Of a stretch of 16,297 bases of DNA, positions 6,017 to 14,441 are shown in pieces; within the stretch, counting starts at the first letter, position 1, and each line of letters opens with the position of its first letter. The stretch lies in assembly GCA_031277235.1 (NCBI GenBank), contig JAITMT010000118.1:1-16297 (forward strand). The letters run 5' to 3'. This DNA comes from Tannerella sp. Its GTDB lineage: Bacteria > Bacteroidota > Bacteroidia > Bacteroidales > Tannerellaceae. Made by a program: the position numbers and the translations under genes. The notes under the pieces are model-generated. The model was not told the origin of the DNA. It ran no database searches and was given only the letters and a program-made list of their open reading frames with translations.

Positions 6017-8857
6017 TTAGAAAGAAGTTTTAAAACCCAAATTGAAAAAACGGTTGTACGGAGCGCCACTTCCGTTGGTTTCCATCAATTTACGTTCTTT
6101 AGAGATGGTAAACAGACTTTCGCCGCTGATATACACACTCAAATTCTTAATAAATGTATTTGCAAAAATTTGATTGGGTAAATCATAAGTAAGCTGCACT
6201 TTTGACAGATCGAACCGGTTGGTCTTATACATCCAGAAGGTAGAATTTCGGAAATTGTTGGTATTTCCCGTTGTTGTTAAACGGGGATAGGTTGCCGTAT
6301 TTTTGGTTACTTCGTTCCAGCGTCCCCAAACAACTTCAGAATATTTTCTATCACCATAGACCCAATAGTAATTACCGTCTTTGAAACCGATTGCACCCGA
6401 GTTTCCGGTGCCAAATGCAAATAGCGAAAAGTTATTCCATTTCAATGTAAGGTGGACGCCATAAGAAAACGGAGGGACAGCCCAGCCGTTACGCCCCAGA
6501 TCTTTCTGATCCCTTGAATCTATTACGTTGTCACCATTCAGATCCTTGTATTTAAGGTCTCCCGGTTTAACTTCACCGAATGTTTGTCTTGCATGGGCGG
6601 CTATGTCATCGGCGCTTTCAAAGAATCCTTCACAGACATATCCAAAATATGCGTCTAACGGTTTACCTTCACGATACTGGTAATCATCGGCATACGCTTC
6701 GTCCCGGATAATCGCTTTCGAGGTAAAGTACATTCCTGAAAATCCTAAAGTTGCATCAACCTGTCCGATTTTTTTGTTAAGGTTTAGCGTGAAATCCACT
6801 CCGGTACGTTTGTCTTTGTCGTTGTTGATATAAGGCAGAAAGTTTCCTATACCTGAATTAAAATATGACGGAAAAATGGATGAAGCGCCTTGAGACAGCA
6901 AGCCAGTGGTGTATTGCAGAAAATAATTGGCGTCTAACATCATAAAATTGTTTAACAGCGAAGTTTCCAATCCTACTCGAAATTCCTGTCTTTGCACGAA
7001 AGTCAGGTTATCATTTCCACCGCGTCGGGAGGAGGTGCCAAAAACACCGCCGCGAATATCGCGTGTGTACCATGGACTTCTATCGTTAAAGTCGGTGGCA
7101 TACAAATAATAATCAATGATGTCGATATCCTGTTTCAAATCTGCATACGAGGCGGTTAACTTCAGGTTATCCACAAAGGAGACATTGAAAAACTCTTCCT
7201 CACTCAGCCGCCATCCCGCAGTTAAAGTCGGCGAAAAGGCTGTGCGGTTGCTTTTGGGTAATTTAGCGGAAACAGTAACCGCGCTGGAGAAATCAAGATA
7301 ATATTTGTGGCGGTAATTGTAGGCTGCCTGAAAGCCTATATTGGCATTGCTTGTCCGGTGATAGTCACTGCCGGAGTTTACGTCGCTTGAATTCGTTAAG
7401 TTGCTGGCGTCGTGTATTTGGAACCCCCATGCTCCCAGAAGACCTGAAAAATTGTGCATTTGCTCGAAACTCCGGTTGTAATGGAAGTGTCCGCGAAACG
7501 ACATAACCTGCGCATAAATTGCGGATGATATGGTCTCATTGGTAGAAGGACGGTTAACGCCGTATTTGGTCAAACCTGTAATTACGTCGCTTCCATTCAT
7601 GTTTGACCATGTTGGTTGATAAACGGCATATTGTTCGCTCCAATTTTCGTTATAAGCCGATTGATAGTTCACACTGTAACCGGTCTTAAAAGACAATCCT
7701 TTGATCCACATGCCCAGATCTGCGTCCAATCCCACATTAAACAGGAAAACGCGATTTTTGGTTTTATTATATCCGCCGGCAAGCATATCCGCCAAGGCAT
7801 TGGTTTGCATGGTGGATATTCCTCCATAAAGATACTGCCCGTCAACTATTCTGTTGCTTGGGTCTTCAATCATGTCTGCGATGGATTTATTTGAAACATC
7901 CAGCATGTTGATGGGTATTACCGGCGAAAACAAGTTCGGGCGTAGCGTTGAAGCAGTGCTCCAAAAATCGCCTCTCCCCCTGTAAATGTCTTCAAAAATA
8001 ACGCCGGCGTCCACCGAGCCTCTCAACCAGTCGGTAATAACCATATCTACATTACTCCTTACGTTAACCTGCAGATTGTTATTGTTTTTCTGTTCGCCGT
8101 AGTTCAAAAGATCGTTGTTGTATACCATTCCAAAATTGGAATAATAACGTGCCCGCTGATTTCCACCCGAAACTTCCATGGTAACATCCGAGCGGTTGTA
8201 AACCTTTTTCAGATATTCGGAGGTATATAAATTAACATCGGGATAGCGGTATGGATTTGTTCCTGCGGCAGTATTATAGATTGATGACTGGTCGTACCGT
8301 TCTGTAATACCGTCATTCCGGCTGGCTTCGTTATAGAGTGCCATATATTCGGCTGCATTCAAATAAACCGGATACCTTTTGGGAACATATAATCCTGTAT
8401 TGGCACGCAGGTCTATTGATAAAGGCTTTATTTCACCTCTTTTGGTGGTAATAAGAATAACTCCTTTGGCAGCCCTGCTTCCGTAAAGTACAACCGCGCC
8501 GGCGCTCTTCAATACGGTGATGGTTTCAATATGAGAAGGATTCACGGCTCCTGTACCGAGAGGAACACCATCCACTAACACTAAAGGTTCCTGTCCCCAG
8601 ATATTTCCGGTATAGCCTCCCACAAAAGCCCGAAGACCGTCGGTCGTATTGGTATAATAGTTCTTCTTGAACAGTTCGGGTATATTGATGGAAGAAACAG
8701 CTCCCGGTAAATCTTCCTGAGCAATTTTTCCAAATGCTATATTTACATATCCGGCATATTCAAGACTGTCTGTCTCGTCCTGTGCCTTAATTTCTACCAC
8801 ATTCAGCAGCAAGATGGCAAAAAGGAAAAAATTTAAATTAATTATCTTTCTTTTCAT
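6017..8857 (-). CDS. xusC: SusC/RagA-type TonB-dependent transporter without N-terminal regulatory-like domain (second pair, XusC-like)
   Basis: Outer-membrane importer of 946 residues. A Sec signal peptide (residues 1-25, cleavage before QDETD) leads almost directly into the plug; there is no carboxypeptidase-regulatory-like domain, unlike the SusC at 10826-13960. The segment usually reading EEVVVVGYG is the degenerate GYVNIAFGKIAQEDLPGAVS (36-55). Plug hallmarks are EPLVLVDGVP (about 90-99), VLKSAGAVVLYGSRAAKGVI and LITTKRG (about 135-141). A calcium-loop-like DLNGDNVIDSRD lies at 772-783, as in many SusC proteins. The C-terminus ends in Phe (GFKTSF), the outer-membrane barrel sorting signature. 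Gaps are 28 bp after the first SusD and 31 bp before the second SusD. A second, shorter SusC in tandem is a hallmark of xylan loci (XusC). Substrate assignment is by context. Confidence 0.94.
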   Translation of the reverse strand: MKRKIINLNFFLFAILLLNVVEIKAQDETDSLEYAGYVNIAFGKIAQEDLPGAVSSINIPELFKKNYYTNTTDGLRAFVGGYTGNIWGQEPLVLVDGVPLGTGAVNPSHIETITVLKSAGAVVLYGSRAAKGVILITTKRGEIKPLSIDLRANTGLYVPKRYPVYLNAAEYMALYNEASRNDGITERYDQSSIYNTAAGTNPYRYPDVNLYTSEYLKKVYNRSDVTMEVSGGNQRARYYSNFGMVYNNDLLNYGEQKNNNNLQVNVRSNVDMVITDWLRGSVDAGVIFEDIYRGRGDFWSTASTLRPNLFSPVIPINMLDVSNKSIADMIEDPSNRIVDGQYLYGGISTMQTNALADMLAGGYNKTKNRVFLFNVGLDADLGMWIKGLSFKTGYSVNYQSAYNENWSEQYAVYQPTWSNMNGSDVITGLTKYGVNRPSTNETISSAIYAQVMSFRGHFHYNRSFEQMHNFSGLLGAWGFQIHDASNLTNSSDVNSGSDYHRTSNANIGFQAAYNYRHKYYLDFSSAVTVSAKLPKSNRTAFSPTLTAGWRLSEEEFFNVSFVDNLKLTASYADLKQDIDIIDYYLYATDFNDRSPWYTRDIRGGVFGTSSRRGGNDNLTFVQRQEFRVGLETSLLNNFMMLDANYFLQYTTGLLSQGASSIFPSYFNSGIGNFLPYINNDKDKRTGVDFTLNLNKKIGQVDATLGFSGMYFTSKAIIRDEAYADDYQYREGKPLDAYFGYVCEGFFESADDIAAHARQTFGEVKPGDLKYKDLNGDNVIDSRDQKDLGRNGWAVPPFSYGVHLTLKWNNFSLFAFGTGNSGAIGFKDGNYYWVYGDRKYSEVVWGRWNEVTKNTATYPRLTTTGNTNNFRNSTFWMYKTNRFDLSKVQLTYDLPNQIFANTFIKNLSVYISGESLFTISKERKLMETNGSGAPYNRFFNLGFKTSF

Positions 8858-8885
8858 TTTACAATCAATAAAATATTAGTTAATT

Positions 8886-10814
8886 CTACCATCCCGGATT
8901 CTGTTTAAATTCTTTAGATAAATTCACGTCGTCGCGCAGGAAAGGAAGCCAATAGTGTCTCTCGTCATATTGTCTTTCAAAAATGACTTTTTCCCTAAGA
9001 TTCAACACTTTTGCATTTACCGGATCGTCAAACGGTTCCTTTTCGGGATCACGATCAAAGTAAATTGCCGTTTTCAAAGTATAAGGTCTTTCAAGCAAAA
9101 GCATCCATCGGCGCAGGTCGGTAAAGCGATGACCCTCAAACGACAGTTCAACGGCGCGCTCGCGACGCAATTCACTCATAAAGCTGTCGAGGTTTCCGGT
9201 GAACTTGCTATTTACCGGATCAACCCCGGCTCTTTCGCGGATTTTATTTACGGCGTCCAATGCAGACAGACCATAGGACCCTGCTTTGCTTTGCGGAGTA
9301 CCATAGCCCTGAGCCGCAGCTTCCGCATACAACAGATAAACGTCAGCCAAACGCATCAGACTTATGACCATGGTGTTGCCGTCTCTGTAGCCATCCCAGA
9401 TATTAAGAAGTTTGGGGACATATTTCGATAACATATAACCGGTTAGCTGGCGATACATTGCCTGCCCGCCGACACCCCGCCGTAAAGAACCGTTTCTTTT
9501 TTCATTGTCGGAAGTATTATCGTCGAAAGCATAGAGACTGGCATATATCAAGTCTTTATCGCCTCCAACCCTTGCTTCGTCCTGAACACAACGTTCGCCG
9601 TCAACCATAAAATCGTGATAGAAACGTGGATCTCTGTTCTTCCACGGATACATGGGATCATAGCCGGATTCCGGATCAGGTTGTGAAAGATCGGGAATGG
9701 GCAGTCCATTTGCCATCCCGTAATAATTCACATAATTAGCTGTAGGCCAAAAACCGTAACCTGAATTTATCAAGGCATACGGGCGATAATTATTGATCAT
9801 ATTCCAACGGAAGCGGCCGTCATGCTCAATCAAATGTTCCCAAAAAACAGTCTCCTTCAAGCCCGGCAACCGTCCTCTCTGACCGCGATTCCAAAATATT
9901 TCCGAATATTGTGAAAAGTCGGCTAACTCATATCGCCGGGTTGATTCGCAAATTTGCAATGCTTCCGCCAAAACATCCGCAGCTTTTCTACAGTATTCCT
10001 GATCGTATGATCTGTTTCCGGTTGAGGCATAATTCATCAACGGACTACCTGCCCAGAGCCAATTTTTACCCAGATAGCATAATGCCATTACCTTGTTGAT
10101 ACGGAGATTGTTATTACCCAGCGTTGTTCTTCCGGGCGCAGTCTGGTCCCAATCGACAGGCAGCAAATCGGCAGCTATCCGCATATCTTCCGCAACTCTG
10201 TCGGCACATTCCTGATAACTCAGACGGGGATAATTGAAAGCGCTGTTGAGATCTATCGACTCGTCGAAATATGGAAGTCCGCCCCAAAATTCCATGATTA
10301 CCAAGTGATAAAATCCCCTGAAAAAATGCAATTGTCCGGTAATTAAATTTTTTTCCTCCTGAGTGCCGTCAACAAATTTTTCTAAATTTTTGATTCCGAT
10401 ATTTGCCTTGTTGACGCCGTACCAGGCATTTGCCCATAGTCGTCTATCATTGAGTCGGTCAGTACCTTGTGGATTTCCTCCAGGTCTTAAACGGCAAAAG
10501 TTAAGCGTTGACCATGCCCAATAATCACCTTTGTCTATTCGGGGACCGAATTGATCCGGATTATCGTGATTCGCCATTTCTTCTTCGCCGTAATTAAACT
10601 CGCTATGATACTGGCATGCCGATAAAAGCGGTATATTGTTATACAGCTCTTCAACAAATCCCTGAAAATTACGAAAGTTTGCGAAAGGGACATTCTCGTT
10701 AATATCGCTCTGCGGGGCTTTATCCAAATATTCAGTACAGGAAACCATACCTAAAATACCCGTCAGAAGCATAAAAGAGAATTTTTTATAATATTTGTTT
10801 ATTCTATTTTTCAT
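8886..10814 (-). CDS. xusB: SusD-like nutrient-binding lipoprotein (first pair, XusB-like)
   Basis: This 642-residue SusD/RagB family lipoprotein starts 11 bp after the first SusC stop, as expected for partners made together. The signal peptide ends LGMVSC with Cys26, followed by TEYLDKAPQSD, the classic SusD N-terminus. The GQLHFFRGFYHLVIMEFWGG helix (about 160-180) is the SusD TPR region. The C-terminal hallmark ELRRERAVELSFEGHRFTDL (about 548-567, followed by RRWM) and the final NPGW are typical. It should close over the extracellular face of the transporter at 10826-13960 and bind xylo-oligosaccharides. It shares only family-level similarity with the other SusD here, so the two pairs are not a recent duplication. 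Confidence 0.95.
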   Translation of the reverse strand: MKNRINKYYKKFSFMLLTGILGMVSCTEYLDKAPQSDINENVPFANFRNFQGFVEELYNNIPLLSACQYHSEFNYGEEEMANHDNPDQFGPRIDKGDYWAWSTLNFCRLRPGGNPQGTDRLNDRRLWANAWYGVNKANIGIKNLEKFVDGTQEEKNLITGQLHFFRGFYHLVIMEFWGGLPYFDESIDLNSAFNYPRLSYQECADRVAEDMRIAADLLPVDWDQTAPGRTTLGNNNLRINKVMALCYLGKNWLWAGSPLMNYASTGNRSYDQEYCRKAADVLAEALQICESTRRYELADFSQYSEIFWNRGQRGRLPGLKETVFWEHLIEHDGRFRWNMINNYRPYALINSGYGFWPTANYVNYYGMANGLPIPDLSQPDPESGYDPMYPWKNRDPRFYHDFMVDGERCVQDEARVGGDKDLIYASLYAFDDNTSDNEKRNGSLRRGVGGQAMYRQLTGYMLSKYVPKLLNIWDGYRDGNTMVISLMRLADVYLLYAEAAAQGYGTPQSKAGSYGLSALDAVNKIRERAGVDPVNSKFTGNLDSFMSELRRERAVELSFEGHRFTDLRRWMLLLERPYTLKTAIYFDRDPEKEPFDDPVNAKVLNLREKVIFERQYDERHYWLPFLRDDVNLSKEFKQNPGW

Positions 10815-10825
10815 ATTGCTATATT

Positions 10826-13800
10826 TTAAAAAGTTATATCAATGCCGAGATTGAAACGTCTAACAGTAGGATAAGCGCCGTCGCCTCCGCTGCCGTTGCT
10901 GCTGAAGTTATTTTCGCGGTCGTCGGGCATCTTGCTCCACAAAAATAAATTTTCGCCATTGAGAAAAATTTTGCAGCCCTTCATATTTAATTTTTTTGCC
11001 ATGTCGCTGCTGAGCGTATAGGCAATTTCTGCATTTCTCAAGCGCAGGTATGAACCGTCGTACCAAAATCTTGTACCGTTTTGTCCTGTTGGCGAAACGC
11101 CCCAGCGCGGCACGGGTATGTCGCCGCCGCCGTCTTTCGTCCAATAGGCGCCTTCATGGTAGGCAACGTTGGAATTGGAATGGAAAGTAGAAAAATCAAC
11201 CAACCGGCTTACATTGTTTACGCCATAAAACTGAACGAAAGCGCTGAACTCCTTCCAGGACCAGCCCAAAGAAAGGTTGTAAGTATTGTCGGGCACGCCG
11301 CTGTATTGATAAGGCGCTCTGTCATTGTCATTTATCACGCCGTCGCTGTTGAAGTCTATAATATTATAGTCGCCTGCAATTTTTAAAAGGTTGTTTCCTT
11401 CTCTCGGCGTACTTCCGTAAACATCATCCCACGACTGCAGGAAGCCTTGATCAATAAATTCCCTGGTTTGCCCCATTTTGTAACCTGCCTGTTTTTGATA
11501 TGCCGGAGTGAGTTCCGGATCGTCTCTGAAAAGAACTTCATTGATAGCATGTGTCATACTGCCGGTCAACCAAAGGCGCATGCGGTTCTCAAATACATAG
11601 TTCAACCGGAGTTCCAGCTCATATCCCTTGCTTTTGACTTCTCCCAGATTGGCTGTTGAAACAAATCCGGTATAAAAACTTGGCACAGCCCGGTCGTTGC
11701 CCGTAATCATAATATCTGTCCGGTGATCCTTGAATAAATCAAACGAACCGGCAACAAAATTTTGCAGGAAAGCAAAGTCAAAACCCAGATTTTGTTTTTC
11801 AACCGTTTCCCATGAAACGTCGAGATTGCCTATTGTAGTGGTACGATAAAAAGTATAAGGTGTGTTTGCGGGAAAATTACCCATTCTTGCGTTCCCGCTG
11901 AATTGCCATTGGTCTTGATATAAAAAGCGACCCGATACTTCGTCGTCGCCTATTTTACCCCATGACGCACGTATTTTCAGCATATCAAGAAAACCTATGC
12001 CTTTCATGAATGATTCTTCGCTGATTGTCCATCCTCCCGAAAATGACGGGAAGAAGGCAAAACGATAGTCCGGTCCAAACTTTTCGGAACCATTGTATGC
12101 ACCGTTAAATTCAAGCAAATATTTCATGGCATAATTATAGGTGGCGCGGTAAACCCAGTCTTCGCGATAATGCGGAAACTCGGAGCCTGTTGCCAACCGT
12201 TCACGGCTGAAAAGCCCCAAAGCGGTTACGTTATGCAATCCGAACGTCCTTTCGTAATTAAGCCGGGCGGAATAATACACTCTTCGATAAGTTTGACTTG
12301 TGTTAATGTTCCCGTTTTGCACCTGCCAGCGTATCTGTTCGGAAAAATCTTCTCCCTCTCTCCAGGAAACGGAACCGTCGGTGTAAACATACTTGCGGTG
12401 CTGATAATTGTACAGATCGTTGATACCGCGGTCCTGTTCCAAAAATCGATTGTCCAGTGATATGTCGGCTCTTGCGCTTAATCCTTTGGTAATCATATCC
12501 AGGTTCTGCCTGAGAACAAAATCGGTAGTAATCTGCGTTGTAGTCCTTTGCTGCAGTCCGCCTACAGTCATAAAGGCAACGGAATTAGGCACATCGGCGT
12601 CTCTGGGAGCATAGTATCCGTAATGACCGTCGGAATAAACGGGACGCATGGCATCAGGGGCAGTGCGATACGCGGAACGCCAGTATGAATTGGGGTCGCC
12701 GAAAGCATCCCAGGGTCTTGTACGTACACCATACGAACCGAAGAGATTGGTGGAAAACTGAGTAGTTTTCGTCAAATCGAAGTCTAAATTGCTTCGTACA
12801 TTCAAACGGTTAAACGAGAAGGTGCTTTGATAGCCTCTGTCATTTTTGAATTCCTTGAATAAGTCGCCTTCGTTGTGATAATCAAGCGCTGCAAAATATT
12901 TCACAAGACTTGTTCCGCCGGAAACATTGGTACTCAAATTGTACGCCATGGCTGTTCTTTTAAACAATTCCGCTTCCCAGTCAACATTCGGATAGCGATC
13001 CCACTCGTCGGGAGTGAGGGGATTACGGAATTTTCCGATAGTCTCCATCGGCATATATTCATCCCAACTTCCCGGAGATATGGCAAGCTGTCGCTCAAGA
13101 ACCGAGTTTTTAAGTATGTATGTATCGTATGCATCATACTTTTCGGGAAGTTTTGAAACCACTTTCATGGTGGAATTAGCTCTGACTTGCACTTGTGCTT
13201 TCCCTTCCTGGCCGCGCTTGGTGGTTATGAGAATAACGCCATTTGCGCCTTTTACCCCATATACAGCTGTAGCCGAGGCATCCTTCAGCACGGAAATGTT
13301 CTGTACCGAAGCAATGTCCACCGTATTCATGGGTCGTTCTATGCCATCCACCAAAACTAAGGGCTCGCTGTGATTCCATGAAGTTTGTGCCCGGATAACA
13401 ATCCTCGGATCATCATCGCCCGGCATACCGGTTGAGGTATAGGCTACTACTCCCGGCAAATATCCGGTCAATGCCCTACCAAGGCTTGCAACACCTCCGG
13501 TACGTTCAAGTTCCGTTGCTCCGATTTGGGTAATAGCGGCAACCACGCTTGCTTTCGCTTGCTGTCCGTAACCGACAACTACCACTTCTTCCAGTTGCTG
13601 CGCATCTTCTCTCAAGACTACATTAACGGGAGAAGTTCCGGAAACAATCACATCCTGCGTGAGCATCCCGATGAACGAAACCTGCAATGTCTGCCTGCCT
13701 GCGGGCACGGTCAGTACAAAATTACCGTCTGCATTCGTCATGACGCCATTTGTGGTGTTTTTCAGCACAACGCTGACGCCGGGCAAAGGCTCTCCGTTTT

Positions 13801-13960
13801 GATCAACCACATTTCCCCGGACGGTTTGCGTATTTTGGGCAAGTACCGGCAAACCCGAAAAAATGAGCCACAAAAACAGGAATCCTTGTGTCAGCAACAG
13901 CCCCCGATTCCTGCCGGAACGGGAAGCCTTACAAAAAATTCTTTCTTTCAATTTTTTCAT
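10826..13960 (-). CDS. xusA: SusC/RagA-type TonB-dependent transporter (first pair, XusA-like)
   Basis: First gene of the operon, 1044 residues. The signal peptide has a long basic N-region and cleaves near Ala41 (LPVLA/QN). Residues about 44-118 are a carboxypeptidase-regulatory-like (CNA-B-like) domain: VRGNVVDQNGEPLPGVSVVL, then NADGNFVLTVPAG. A clear TonB-box/SusC motif EEVVVVGYG lies at 124-132. The plug follows, with EPLVLVDGIERP (199-210) and VLKDASATAVYGVKGANGVI (224-243), and ends in LITTKRG (244-250). A calcium-loop-like DFNSDGVINDND is at 869-880, and the barrel ends RFNLGIDITF. The ATG at 13960 lies about 40 bp downstream of a good Bacteroidetes -7 box. It forms the import channel with the SusD-like protein at 8886-10814. 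Xylan specificity comes from the locus layout and the neighbouring GH10 and GH43 genes. Confidence 0.95.
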   Translation of the reverse strand: MKKLKERIFCKASRSGRNRGLLLTQGFLFLWLIFSGLPVLAQNTQTVRGNVVDQNGEPLPGVSVVLKNTTNGVMTNADGNFVLTVPAGRQTLQVSFIGMLTQDVIVSGTSPVNVVLREDAQQLEEVVVVGYGQQAKASVVAAITQIGATELERTGGVASLGRALTGYLPGVVAYTSTGMPGDDDPRIVIRAQTSWNHSEPLVLVDGIERPMNTVDIASVQNISVLKDASATAVYGVKGANGVILITTKRGQEGKAQVQVRANSTMKVVSKLPEKYDAYDTYILKNSVLERQLAISPGSWDEYMPMETIGKFRNPLTPDEWDRYPNVDWEAELFKRTAMAYNLSTNVSGGTSLVKYFAALDYHNEGDLFKEFKNDRGYQSTFSFNRLNVRSNLDFDLTKTTQFSTNLFGSYGVRTRPWDAFGDPNSYWRSAYRTAPDAMRPVYSDGHYGYYAPRDADVPNSVAFMTVGGLQQRTTTQITTDFVLRQNLDMITKGLSARADISLDNRFLEQDRGINDLYNYQHRKYVYTDGSVSWREGEDFSEQIRWQVQNGNINTSQTYRRVYYSARLNYERTFGLHNVTALGLFSRERLATGSEFPHYREDWVYRATYNYAMKYLLEFNGAYNGSEKFGPDYRFAFFPSFSGGWTISEESFMKGIGFLDMLKIRASWGKIGDDEVSGRFLYQDQWQFSGNARMGNFPANTPYTFYRTTTIGNLDVSWETVEKQNLGFDFAFLQNFVAGSFDLFKDHRTDIMITGNDRAVPSFYTGFVSTANLGEVKSKGYELELRLNYVFENRMRLWLTGSMTHAINEVLFRDDPELTPAYQKQAGYKMGQTREFIDQGFLQSWDDVYGSTPREGNNLLKIAGDYNIIDFNSDGVINDNDRAPYQYSGVPDNTYNLSLGWSWKEFSAFVQFYGVNNVSRLVDFSTFHSNSNVAYHEGAYWTKDGGGDIPVPRWGVSPTGQNGTRFWYDGSYLRLRNAEIAYTLSSDMAKKLNMKGCKIFLNGENLFLWSKMPDDRENNFSSNGSGGDGAYPTVRRFNLGIDITF

Positions 13961-14002
13961 TTTAATTTAACAAAATTATACTTTTTTTTATGATTTTTAG
14001 TG

Positions 14003-14010
14003 CAAAAGTA
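14003..14010 (-). promoter_or_regulatory. Bacteroidetes -7 promoter box for the xylan operon
   Basis: Read on the minus strand the site is TACTTTTG, followed by CA. It is a full match to the TAnnTTTG -7 consensus of the Bacteroidetes primary sigma factor. A start about 7 bp downstream would leave a leader of roughly 35 nt before the SusC ATG at 13960. The -33 element is poor: the nearest TTGG (14037-14034) is 23 bp away, longer than the usual 19-21 bp. That suggests a promoter needing an activator. Confidence 0.68.
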
Positions 14011-14035
14011 GGGGTTAACAAGTATTCCGATTTCC

Positions 14036-14071
14036 AATTTTAGATATTTTATTTCTAATTTCAGATATTTT
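14036..14071 (-). promoter_or_regulatory. Candidate activator site: 15-bp direct repeat with 21-bp period
   Basis: On the plus strand the two copies read AATTTTAGATATTTT (14036-14050) and AATTTCAGATATTTT (14057-14071), 14 of 15 identical. The start-to-start distance is 21 bp, two helical turns, which places both copies on the same DNA face. The nearer copy ends about 25 bp upstream of the -7 box, in the region where a weak -33 would be helped. This fits a dimeric AraC-type output domain of a hybrid two-component regulator, the class that controls xylan loci (for example XynR in Prevotella). No regulator gene is in the window. Confidence 0.45.
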
Positions 14072-14099
14072 TTCATGAATACTCAATGTTAGACCTTGG

Positions 14100-14400
14100 A
14101 ACAAATCCCGACCGCGAAGCGGTCACATATTTATAGACAGATGTTGCAACGGACAGGTGCGACCCCGTCGGGGTCGTACAATACCGCGCATATTCATGGC
14201 TATAAATATCTAATCCCGAAGGGATCATCGCCCGGTAGAAAACTATTCCCGTCAGGGAATACCGCTCGGTAGAAAATGTTTCCCGTTGCCGGTTGCATTC
14301 CCGTACGGAAACAACGTTCATCGACCGGATGGGAGATAATGTATCCTGTGGGCGGATTATTTTTCTACCGGGCGACGCATCCCTAACGGGATACCGATGG
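14100..14400. repeat. REP-like cluster of palindromes and nested inverted repeats in the intergenic spacer
   Basis: The 481-bp spacer between GH43 and the first SusC carries no credible gene and is mostly this element. Perfect short hairpins lie at 14110-14124 (6-bp stem GACCGC), 14160-14176 (8-bp stem CGACCCCG), 14213-14225 (ATCCC), 14245-14260 (ATTCCC), 14298-14310 (TTCC) and 14379-14392 (ATCCC). A 10-bp inverted pair at 14127-14136 and 14200-14209 (ATATTTATAG) encloses the strongest hairpin. A perfect 14-bp inverted pair lies at 14229-14242 and 14361-14374 (CGCCCGGTAGAAAA). Direct copies at 14233-14252 and 14267-14286 match at 17 of 20 with a 34-bp period. The pattern resembles repetitive extragenic palindromes found in many copies in genomes. 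It may also act as a transcript end or stabiliser for the GH10-GH43 message. Confidence 0.72.
14160..14176. repeat. Strongest palindrome of the REP-like cluster
   Basis: CGACCCCG and CGGGGTCG flank a single T: a 17-bp near-perfect palindrome centred inside the 10-bp inverted pair ATATTTATAG (14127-14136, 14200-14209). No T-run follows on either strand, so it does not look like an ordinary intrinsic terminator. Confidence 0.7.
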
Positions 14401-14441
14401 CTTTGATATAAACGTTGAATATTCATCTTGCTTTTTCCCTC

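Noticed and set aside
5986..6069. 28-residue N-terminal extension of the second SusD
   Set aside because: It overlaps the SusC gene end and would place the lipoprotein signal internally; the ATG at 5985 gives a normal lipobox with Cys20.
8955..9431. 158-codon plus-strand frame opposite the first SusD gene
   Set aside because: Antisense shadow of the conserved SusD C-terminal region, with no supporting signal.
13526..13993. 155-codon plus-strand frame running into the promoter region
   Set aside because: Antisense to the regulatory-like and plug domains of the first SusC; no domain or signal peptide.
14034..14037. TTGG (minus strand) as a true -33 box
   Set aside because: The distance of 23 bp to the -7 box is beyond the usual 19-21 bp, so I treat it as weak at best.
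14073..14426. 117-codon open frame on the minus strand in the spacer
   Set aside because: It consists almost entirely of the palindromes of the REP-like cluster, has no signal or domain, and its Arg/Ser-rich translation is what such repeats produce by chance.
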